Assembly: GCA_035222895.1 (NCBI GenBank)
Contig: JAVYIG010000066.1
Span: 978,501 to 1,042,500, forward strand
DNA: 64,000 nucleotides
Reading direction: 5' to 3'
Source of the DNA: Strongylocentrotus droebachiensis
Taxonomy: Eukaryota > Echinodermata > Echinoidea > Camarodonta > Strongylocentrotidae
The notes beneath the pieces were generated by a model that saw nothing but the letters and a program-made list of their open reading frames with translations, was not told the DNA's origin and searched no databases. Numbering within the stretch: the first letter of the stretch is position 1; each line of letters begins with the position of its first letter. Below are positions 61,001-64,000 of the stretch, one piece after another. A program made the translations under genes and the position numbers.

Positions 61001-63930
61001 CAGTATTTTGCGGTTTCCAACTGAAATTATCGCTGTGAGCATAAATTCAATTTGGCTGTGGCTTTTGCATGAAATCAAATATTCCTCTGTAAACTCTGCT
61101 ATATACAGTACATGTATGTTAAAGAGCTCCTGTGTTTGCTAATCTCTTGACACACCTGTCGATAATACCCAGAAGAAGAGCCTATATTGCACCAAAAAGA
61201 AAATGATGAAAGGGAAACTCTTTCAGAGCTGGGTTAAGTTTTAGGCAAGGGTCTACTTGTAAATTGGTTTTACTGATTCAAGTTGAATGCATTTAATTAA
61301 AACCACTTTATTTGGGGCAAAGTTTTTGGCACAGGAACACTCCTAACACTGGGCTATTGAGTTGACAAACTCTACGCGCTCCTCTTGAAAAGACTCACAG
61401 TCCAAGGAGGCCTACAATTTCATCAAACTTTACTCGATTATAACTGAAGGCCAGAACATATCAATTCAGTGAATTCACCCTTTTGTGTGTGTATGTATGA
61501 CCCCCCCCCCCCCCTCCAAAAAAAAAAAAAAAAAAAAATTGTGTGTACAGTACAGTACATGTACAGTACATGAATGACAAAAATGCAAAGTTTTGTGGGT
61601 CTTCAGCAGAACAACTATCCTGGGAAATGTGCATTGTAACAAGTTTAGAAAGAACACATGTACATGTATGTAATGACTGGCAGTCTGAATTCAAGTTTCT
61701 CTATTGTAACAACAACTTTCAAAATAATATTTTTCTTTGAAAAATGTCCAACAAAACTGGACAAGCAGAAGGCTTAAATACATGTATGTACCTATAAATT
61801 TACAAACCTATAAATGAATACAACAAAATAAGTATCTACAACAGAGTGTGCGTGTGTAATGGTAAAATAATCTGTGTCATTTCATGTTTGTAAAATCAAG
61901 AGTTTCTATGTACATGTACACTACATTGTTGTTTAGAATAGAAATAAGGAAGAAAGTCATACATTTGCCAACCTACAGTGTATGGTCCATGTACTTCCTT
62001 GCTGAATGACTTTCACATTAACATGTATCCATGAGTGAAACATGCTTGCCAATGACGTCACGACTCTACTTTAGACGCTACATACATGTAAATATATCCA
62101 TCCTGTCACGACCAGATGCTAATCACCCTGTACTTAATTTAGGTGCGAAACAAGCTTGCGGAAAGAGCTGCTCAGCTACAAATCATGCTCATTTTATAAG
62201 GCATTGCCATGAAGATCAACAGTATCACTATCAGCTATCAAAACAAATTAGGTTATCACGAAACTGTTTAGTAGCTCTTCAGCTGCACAATTACATCTTA
62301 GATAGTTGCAACATTACTAGAGGTCTTAATAGGCAGTTGGTCTTTATGTTCAGGTTCCTATGTTCAGGTTACGTGCTTCAATGTAAATGTAATGGTTAGG
62401 AGCCAGAGCATATAACACTGAGGTCCTATAGGAAATATATTCATTCAGATGGTCATATCTCAGCATTTGGACATTGTTTTTGATGCTCTTTCAGAAAATG
62501 AAGAAAAATTGAGAAATTAAAAAAAAAGATTTGTATGACGTCACAGCTTCGGTACTCTATTTCAGTTTTAGTTGGACCTTTCAGTAGGAAGTAGGAAAGC
62601 AAATAACTGTAAATAATATGAAATTAAATTAATTGTGACTGATAATTATGCAAACCTTGCAAACACTGACATGGTCAATTGCCTATTTTGGGTCACGATT
62701 TTATTGCAAAAAAAATCTTAAATACTGTAGACCTAACAGTAGTGACTTTCAGAATTGTACATTCATGCCAAAAGCGATGTCCTCCAAAATAATTAATTTG
62801 CCAATATGCAATACAAATACAAATACAATCAAGTGAGTCAACGTTCAATTGAGTCTGAGATAACAACAGCTGTGGGATTACAAATAATATTGTGATTGTG
62901 AAGATAGCAGACTTGACTGTCTGATATTGTTTGTTGAAGAGAATTTCTATAAAACAGATATTCCTTTGAATACTTTCCCTCAAAGAAATGTGCATTATAT
63001 ATTTTAAAATTTAAAGCGTACATCTACAGTACATCATTCTTGAATTCTCTAAATATTAAGAGAGGTCTTAAACTTAAGTTTAAACTTCAATACATGTACC
63101 AGTTTCAAGGTGGCACTGGTGTGCATCCTCTTCTAATTCATGTTTGAATACCAGCAGAGCTTTGTTATATTTGAGCAACAAAAACACAAAAGGTCTCCAA
63201 TGTCCTATTTCTTTGCTACACTGTACACATTATGTTAATGCTACTTCCTGCAGTCCATTGTGCTTCTAAAACTAGTAAAGCTGGTACTGTTTTGCAATTA
63301 CAATAACTGTGCATTGTCATTGTAATTGCAGAAGCACTTCTCTTTACAATCAATAGGATTCATACAGTACTCAACCAAGAGCAACTACATGTAAGCCTCA
63401 TGCTTAGAGTGAGAGAAAACAGAGAATTAGAAAAATGATTTTTAAGATTCTGTGTACGGTAAGGCATGACATGGTAGACTGCTTAGAATTAATTAAAGAA
63501 AATAACAGAACACAAAGAAAAACAAAAAGCAAATCAAGGTGAAGTAAAGCTAACAAAACAAAATGAAAGTAATGTTTACGGTGGCAAAAGTTAACATGCA
63601 AATAAATGGCATGATAAAATATTTTTGGTTAAAAAAAAAAAAAAATATTGCCCATGTGTGACCTGTGTGTTACAAGTTTTAGAAATGGCAAGCACACTAA
63701 ACCATAATGATTCATTACAATTTGCCTTTGCTCTTCATTTAAGCATTTGAATGATTTGTGACTGGATTGGCCTCTAGTTTTTCTTACCATTTCCATGTAG
63801 GCTAGGAGAGCAGGTCTGTTGTTTTCCCATTCCTGTGTGAGCTGACCAACTGGTGGGTATTTACAGCAGGATAGCTCAACTGTGATCTCAAAACAGTTAC
63901 TGTTCATATAGTTGAAATCTTGCATCCCAC
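28027..63930 (-). CDS. CPD: Carboxypeptidase D, 3' part (24 exons, four peptidase-type domains)
   Basis: CPD is a membrane-bound M14 metallocarboxypeptidase of the trans-Golgi network that removes C-terminal Arg/Lys from peptides after furin-type cleavage. Exons (5' to 3') run from 63788-63930 to 28027-28277, every junction GT-AG and phase-consistent, giving about 1,374 residues; human CPD is about 1,380 in total. Order: end of peptidase domain A with its transthyretin-like (TTL) domain; complete domain B with HGNE, NPDG, NRNF, LHGG, the SHGVMYKG His and the VEMSC Glu; domain C, which lacks nearly all of these; domain D, which keeps HGNE and the third zinc His but lacks the Arg and the catalytic Glu; each followed by a TTL domain. 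A membrane segment ([20 protein letters not shown]) and a tail ending [20 protein letters not shown] follow, very like human KKSLLSHEFQDETDTEEE. The start, signal peptide and most of domain A are off the right edge. Confidence 0.95.
29295..29586 (-). CDS. CPD: CPD exon: TTL domain D and start of membrane segment
   Basis: Encodes [40 protein letters not shown], and after ESTIMGFP enters the hydrophobic segment. A duplicated fragment of its acceptor side lies at 29692. Confidence 0.94.
29588..29842. repeat. Tandem duplication including the edge of a CPD exon
   Basis: Two direct copies, about 150 bp apart, share GAAGCTGTAAT, TTTCAATAAC, AAAATGTTCAAG and CTCACTTATCAAAG. Between them (29692-29736) sits GTGGTGACCAAACCCTGGAT, a copy of the acceptor side of the exon at 29295-29586, with 3-4 changes. 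It is a recent partial-exon duplication. Confidence 0.85.
30363..31331. mobile_element. Helitron-like element with about 144-bp tandem repeats (HINE/pearl type)
   Basis: At least four tandem units of 142-144 bp (marker GCATACATAATGAGCC near 30644, 30786, 30930 and 31074), with a more decayed one before them, followed by an ACGT/ACGG microsatellite (31214-31290). The two ends carry ATGCCTCCG and CGGAGGCAT. A tandem-repeat core plus an ACGG-type microsatellite is the layout of pearl-type Helentron-associated elements in marine invertebrates. The family call is inferred from architecture only. Confidence 0.6.
31559..31690 (-). CDS. CPD: CPD exon: domain D, catalytic Glu lost
   Basis: Encodes [20 protein letters not shown] then [20 protein letters not shown]. 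His occupies the catalytic Glu position, so domain D cannot be a normal carboxypeptidase. Confidence 0.93.
32123..32187 (-). CDS. CPD: CPD exon: domain D GIVNGAEW
   Basis: A 65-bp exon encoding [20 protein letters not shown], matching GITNGALWY of domain B. Confidence 0.9.
32437..32553 (-). CDS. CPD: CPD exon: domain D third zinc His
   Basis: Encodes [20 protein letters not shown]; the His of NKHPTMH is the third zinc ligand, so domain D could still bind zinc. Confidence 0.92.
32892..33032 (-). CDS. CPD: CPD exon: domain D FGG region
   Basis: Encodes [20 protein letters not shown] and [19 protein letters not shown]. Phe replaces the His of LHGG. Confidence 0.94.
33304..33386. repeat. Short hairpin element, family E copy 1
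   Basis: GTCTGTTTGGAGGAAGAAGAG and GGCTCCAAGCAGAC are imperfect inverted ends of an 80-bp hairpin. Related hairpins at 37320-37397 (GTCTGTTGAGAACCAGAAGG / CTGGCTCTAAGCAGAC) and 50549-50625. Confidence 0.5.
33435..33576 (-). CDS. CPD: CPD exon: domain D NPDG
   Basis: Encodes [20 protein letters not shown] and [14 protein letters not shown] replaces LNRNF, so the key Arg is lost. Two decayed copies of its first half lie upstream at 34043-34165. Confidence 0.94.
33659..34041. mobile_element. MITE family D, copy 1 (TTAA ends)
   Basis: About 383 bp, from TTAAAGGGATTGGTTATC to AACGATGCCTTTAA. A second copy at 40846-41231 is colinear over its entire length (shared CACTACAGTCTATTG, TAAAACCGGTCACTCAAAG). 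TTAA borders again suggest a piggyBac/Kolobok-type element. Confidence 0.75.
34043..34165 (-). pseudogene. Two decayed partial copies of the CPD NPDG exon
   Basis: On the minus strand one copy reads [18 protein letters not shown] against the real [17 protein letters not shown]; the second (near 34110-34160) gives [14 protein letters not shown]. Both keep the acceptor side and lose the rest. They lie upstream (5') of the intact exon 33435-33576, with MITE D inserted between. Confidence 0.7.
34642..34837 (-). CDS. CPD: CPD exon: domain D HGNE
   Basis: Encodes [20 protein letters not shown] and [20 protein letters not shown]. Both zinc ligands of HxxE are kept, unlike domain C. Confidence 0.94.
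34859..34887. repeat. GA microsatellite
   Basis: (GA)n dinucleotide run just upstream (5' in the gene sense) of the domain D HGNE exon. Confidence 0.9.
35036..35098. repeat. ATC trinucleotide microsatellite
   Basis: (ATC)n with a few substitutions, in the intron between the CPD exons at 34642 and 35617. Confidence 0.9.
35387..35576. mobile_element. MITE family C, copy 2
   Basis: TA-flanked ends AGTCAAACAAGC / CAGGTTTCACTG around repeated GACCACCTGT words; about 190 bp. Tc1/mariner-type by its TA target. Confidence 0.7.
35617..35738 (-). CDS. CPD: CPD exon: start of domain D
   Basis: Encodes [20 protein letters not shown] then LTHLK, the N-terminal part of the last peptidase-type domain. 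Confidence 0.92.
36246..36443 (-). mobile_element. MITE family A, copy 4 (reverse)
   Basis: Reverse complement of the other family A copies: CTGCACTAGTTTGGC ... GAGGGGCTTTAA. The left end is worn. Confidence 0.75.
36541..36740 (-). CDS. CPD: CPD exon: TTL domain C
   Basis: Encodes [20 protein letters not shown], then [20 protein letters not shown], the whole TTL domain in a single exon, unlike the two-exon TTL of domains A and B. Confidence 0.92.
37320..37397. repeat. Short hairpin element, family E copy 2
   Basis: GTCTGTTGAGAACCAGAAGG and TTTCTGGCTCTAAGCAGAC are inverted ends of a hairpin of about 78 bp. Confidence 0.55.
37486..37750 (-). mobile_element. SINE/LINE-like 3' end with AATTC repeats, copy 1
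   Basis: An AATTCAATTC-type tail is followed by TTTATTTTTTC and, 150 bp on, AAAAGCAGAGCTTGTAGGG. The same order (tail, AAGCACAGCTTGTTAAAC) occurs at 59228-59470. Probably a non-LTR element's simple-repeat tail on the minus strand. Confidence 0.5.
37905..38560. repeat. Dispersed repeats with ATA run and GCGC words
   Basis: Segments near 37910-37985 (ATAATAGTATAG ... AAAGCGCATAATAC ... CGCGCTGTAG) and 38285-38560 (TTATTATTACTTATACCACG ... AAAGCGCTTACAGT). Similar material lies at 40095-40455 and 57388-57500. A SINE-like or LINE-tail family that I cannot name. The second segment abuts the acceptor side of the CPD exon 38140-38248. Confidence 0.45.
38140..38248 (-). CDS. CPD: CPD exon: degenerate domain C, Glu-to-Gln
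   Basis: Encodes [20 protein letters not shown]. The catalytic Glu position is Gln (AQISC against VEMSC). Ends in phase 1. Confidence 0.92.
39172..39394 (-). CDS. CPD: CPD exon: degenerate domain C, third-ligand region
   Basis: Encodes [36 protein letters not shown] and [20 protein letters not shown]. Asn replaces the third zinc His (YASAN against FANSH). Confidence 0.92.
40095..40455. repeat. Dispersed repeat abutting a CPD exon donor
   Basis: ATAATAATAGTAAC, CTATGCGCTTTACATTCAAA and a tail with GATTGTCAAGGGCAGAGCAT and ACAAAGCATCGGTCTCC. Same family as the 38285 segment. It ends within about 15 bp of the donor of the exon 40468-40565. Confidence 0.5.
40468..40565 (-). CDS. CPD: CPD exon: degenerate domain C, HGG region
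   Basis: Encodes [20 protein letters not shown] and [19 protein letters not shown] stands where active domains have LHGG. It joins the next exon to give WVRYPYDN, which keeps the following conserved motif. Confidence 0.9.
40846..41231. mobile_element. MITE family D, copy 2
   Basis: Colinear with 33659-34041 over about 385 bp; the left TTAA has become TTGA and the right end is AATGCCTTTAA. Confidence 0.75.
41324..41493 (-). CDS. CPD: CPD exon: degenerate domain C, NPDG region
   Basis: Encodes [20 protein letters not shown] where active domains have [11 protein letters not shown], then SFGPDGEL in place of the NRNF segment: the substrate-binding Arg is missing. Confidence 0.9.
41953..42368 (-). 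CDS. CPD: CPD exon: end of TTL B plus start of degenerate domain C
   Basis: A long 416-bp exon that corresponds to three exons in the neighbouring domains: [20 protein letters not shown] (TTL end), an acidic linker, then [20 protein letters not shown] and [16 protein letters not shown]. The zinc motif HGNE has become RGEE, so the first zinc ligand is lost. Confidence 0.93.
42801..42967 (-). CDS. CPD: CPD exon: TTL domain B
   Basis: Encodes [20 protein letters not shown] and [20 protein letters not shown]. Same phases (0 in, 2 out) as the TTL exon of domain A. A decayed copy of its first 50 bp lies upstream at 43187. Confidence 0.93.
43187..43236 (-). pseudogene. Decayed partial copy of the CPD TTL exon (domain B)
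   Basis: TTTCCTGCCTAGTAAACGAC, then CTTGGTATTCCTTCATGA parallels the real exon (TTTCCTGCCTTGTCCAATAC, CATGTATTCCTCTATGA) at 42917-42967. Only the acceptor side is represented. It lies about 220 bp upstream of the intact exon. Confidence 0.62.
44260..44402 (-). CDS. CPD: CPD exon: domain B catalytic Glu
   Basis: Encodes [20 protein letters not shown] then [17 protein letters not shown]. The second Glu of EVTVEMSC is the catalytic residue, so domain B has a full active site. Confidence 0.94.
44815..44917 (-). CDS. CPD: CPD exon: domain B third zinc ligand
   Basis: Encodes [18 protein letters not shown] (His is the third zinc ligand) and [14 protein letters not shown]. Confidence 0.94.
45429..45623 (+). 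mobile_element. MITE family A, copy 5
   Basis: CTAAGGCCTACTGTACTAC to CTAGTACTGATGGGCTTTAA, 195 bp; the left TTAA is mutated to CTAA. Confidence 0.75.
45678..45955 (-). CDS. CPD: CPD exon: domain B NRNF and HGG
   Basis: Encodes [17 protein letters not shown] (substrate-binding Arg), [18 protein letters not shown], and [14 protein letters not shown]. Continues to the YA-type helix that carries the third zinc ligand. Confidence 0.95.
46319..46355 (-). pseudogene. Copy of the donor side of the CPD HGNE exon
   Basis: ATCCTCACCTTCAAAGGCTA then CGGCTCTGCCAT repeats the 3' end and donor of the exon 46741-46932 (ATCCTCACCTTCAAAGGCTA then TGGCTTTGCCAT). The copy lies downstream in the intron, separated by an ATC microsatellite that may have driven the duplication. 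It retains a GT donor but no acceptor. Confidence 0.8.
46386..46735. repeat. ATC trinucleotide microsatellite
   Basis: About 350 bp of (ATC)n with repeated blocks (CAACAGCATACATCGTC occurs twice). It ends a few bases from the donor of the exon at 46741. The long reading frames across it are low-complexity artefacts. Confidence 0.95.
46741..46932 (-). CDS. CPD: CPD exon: domain B zinc site (HGNE) and NPDG
   Basis: Encodes [16 protein letters not shown] (zinc ligands His and Glu of HxxE) and [12 protein letters not shown]. Ends in phase 1 at GAAG|GTGAGG. A partial copy of its 3' end and donor lies at 46319, and the intron after it is filled by an ATC microsatellite. Confidence 0.95.
46940..48690. 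other. CPD intron; AT-rich
   Basis: Nothing recognised except a CAAT-rich simple repeat near 47566-47645. Confidence 0.5.
48699..49195. mobile_element. Mariner/Tc1-type non-autonomous element (497 bp)
   Basis: Ends CAGTGCGTCCCAGAAAAAA / TTTTTTCTGGGACGCACTG are near-perfect inverted repeats extended by GAAACCGAGAATTATC / GATAATTTTCGGTTTTG, flanked by TA. No transposase of adequate length; it is probably a deletion derivative or MITE. Confidence 0.8.
49326..49502 (-). CDS. CPD: CPD exon: start of peptidase domain B
   Basis: Encodes [20 protein letters not shown] then [20 protein letters not shown], the usual N-terminal part of an M14B domain. Confidence 0.93.
49956..50035 (-). CDS. CPD: CPD exon: end of TTL domain A
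   Basis: Encodes [20 protein letters not shown] then RLRSMT, the last TTL strands. Ends in phase 1 before the domain B linker. Confidence 0.9.
50122..50413. mobile_element. MITE family B, copy 4
   Basis: GGGGAGTGTTTCACAAACAC to AGTCTTTGTGAAACACCTCC, with the same internal inverted blocks (CCTATGGCAGGCC / GGCCTGCCATAG) as the copies near 22 kb. Confidence 0.8.
50549..50625. repeat. Short hairpin element, family E copy 3
   Basis: CTGTTGAGAGCCAGAAGGGC and CTCCTGGTTCTCAAC form an imperfect hairpin related to the one at 37320. Confidence 0.5.
50793..50873 (+). mobile_element. tRNA-derived SINE, truncated, split by a transposon
   Basis: GGGTTCGCAACCAAGTCGAC (B-box side), GTAAGGCATTAATCCTTATT and TCAGAGAGGACTTTAA match the SINE at 17330-17527 in the opposite orientation. 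The match resumes loosely after 52331 (ATCGCTTACT against GTTGCTTACT). The A-box half is missing. Confidence 0.65.
50874..52331. mobile_element. DNA transposon-like element with a minisatellite interior
   Basis: Ends AGGGTGCGTTTAATCGA / TCGATTGAACGCACCCT are inverted repeats. Subterminal regions share CTAGAATCAC and GATTCA words in inverted orientation. The interior is a minisatellite of about 900 bp (51180-52085) and no transposase is present. It lies inside a SINE copy. The target duplication is not clear (possibly 3 bp, TTA/TGA). Family not assigned. Confidence 0.68.
51180..52085. repeat. Pyrimidine-rich minisatellite
   Basis: Many variant units built from CTTATGTTATTCTTTGTTT and CCTTCTATCACCTTCT, some extended by CATTCTATCACTTTCTCT; unit length mostly about 40 or 85-90 bp. 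The plus strand is almost all C and T, leaving all three frames open for long stretches. These are not genes. Confidence 0.92.
53572..53725. mobile_element. MITE family C, copy 3
   Basis: TA-flanked on the left, CAGTCAAACCTGC / AGACAGGTTTGACTG ends, about 154 bp, containing repeated GACCACCTGTCTACAA words. Confidence 0.75.
53776..53945 (-). CDS. CPD: CPD exon: TTL domain A
   Basis: Encodes [20 protein letters not shown] and [27 protein letters not shown], the transthyretin-like beta-sandwich that follows each peptidase domain. Phase 0 in, phase 2 out. The preceding intron is about 9.8 kb, the longest in the window. Confidence 0.92.
54905..55056. repeat. GA-rich simple repeat
   Basis: (GAGAAA)n and (GA)n blocks with a G homopolymer. 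Long reading frames through it are artefacts. Confidence 0.9.
55474..55867. repeat. Tandem duplication, 197-bp unit, two copies
   Basis: GTGAAGAATCAGCTGGAGGC recurs exactly 197 bp later, and the whole unit is repeated almost without change (one visible difference, CCAATATCATT against CCAATTTCATT). A very recent duplication. Confidence 0.92.
57388..57500. repeat. Dispersed SINE-like repeat (ATA run, GTGCACATATCCACC)
   Basis: ATAATAATAATAGTATTGG, TTTATATAGTGCACATATCC and CCAGGCGCTCCAACCATGG: the structure resembles the ATA/GCGC repeats near 38 and 40 kb. Followed by a TACATG simple repeat. Confidence 0.45.
59228..59470 (-). mobile_element. SINE/LINE-like 3' end with TTCAAGA repeats, copy 2
   Basis: TTCAAGATTTCAAGATTCAA tail, TTTATTTATTTC, then GTGAAAAAGCACAGCTTG; same layout as 37486-37750. 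Confidence 0.5.
63788..63930 (-). CDS. CPD: CPD exon: end of peptidase domain A
   Basis: Encodes [20 protein letters not shown] then [16 protein letters not shown]. The Glu in TVELSC is the expected catalytic Glu, so domain A probably is active, though its zinc ligands are outside the window. First exon seen; enters with 2 bases of a codon, leaves in phase 0. Confidence 0.9.
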
Positions 63931-64000
63931 CTGTATTAGACCAATGAAAACAAGAGTGAATGATCAACAAAGGTTAATAAATAAATGGCATTACATGTAA

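Larger units (their letters stand above)
53946..63787 (-). other. Longest CPD intron (9.8 kb)
   Basis: Separates the end of peptidase domain A from its TTL domain. It holds a GA-rich repeat (54905-55056), a 197-bp tandem duplication (55474-55867), a non-LTR-like tail (59228-59470), a dispersed repeat (57388-57500), C and A homopolymers near 61501 and very many ACATGTAC words. No nested gene was recognised. Confidence 0.55.

Noticed and set aside
62031-62399. 122-residue plus-strand frame in the large CPD intron
   Set aside because: No recognisable domain, no acceptor or donor at sensible places, and an amino acid composition typical of random AT-rich sequence.
62045-62580. Two TGACGTCA motifs with similar flanks (62054 and 62536)
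   Set aside because: They match CRE sites, but lie deep in an intron and the similarity of the flanks is short; not enough to call an enhancer or repeat.
1-64000. Retrovirus-like or other virus-derived elements
   Set aside because: I looked for long terminal direct repeats and for reverse transcriptase, capsid or envelope motifs and saw none; the only retroelement protein fragment is a LINE tail.

Overview
This 64 kb window is nuclear DNA from an animal. It is AT-rich and intron-rich, its GT-AG introns are packed with small transposons, and it holds no bacterial-style genes. The protein matches and repeat types (tRNA-derived SINEs, TTAA- and TA-flanked MITEs, large foldback transposons, Helitron-like tandem-repeat elements) suggest a marine deuterostome. 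A sea urchin or related echinoderm is my best guess, from general resemblance only.

Layout. (1) At 758-797 on the minus strand lies a short first coding exon that matches the N-terminus of CDIPT (phosphatidylinositol synthase); the rest of that gene is off the left edge. (2) A divergent promoter region of about 970 bp (798-1767) has an NRF-1-type and a YY1-type site next to the ZCCHC8 start. (3) ZCCHC8, the scaffold of the nuclear exosome targeting complex, runs on the plus strand from 1768 to 20748 in 11 recognisable coding exons. Its introns hold a 2 kb near-perfect foldback (about 7.67-9.73 kb) and a 4 kb transposon with 9-bp target duplications (11894-15883) that itself contains a 1.8 kb foldback. 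(4) About 7 kb between convergent gene ends (20749-28026) holds probable 3' UTRs, two hairpin MITEs and a small tandem repeat. (5) Carboxypeptidase D runs on the minus strand from 63930 down to 28027 in 24 exons, with its 5' end off the right edge. The window encodes about 1,374 residues: the end of one peptidase domain, one complete domain with all catalytic residues, two domains that have lost them, four transthyretin-like domains, a membrane anchor and a cytosolic tail very like the vertebrate CPD tail.

The main unexpected pattern is a set of decayed partial copies of exons beside their parent exons in both genes. Copies of the acceptor side lie upstream of the intact exon and the one copy of a donor side lies downstream. 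This is what partial-exon tandem duplication should leave behind if only the arrangement that still splices correctly survives. Other points of interest are a carboxypeptidase D with at least four peptidase-type domains, nested insertions that give a relative order of transposon activity, and a DNA transposon-like element whose interior is about 900 bp of pyrimidine-rich minisatellite.

Coding positions were read by eye from splice signals, reading phase and family similarity. Exon phases agree at every junction of carboxypeptidase D and at every junction of ZCCHC8 except the end of exon 1.
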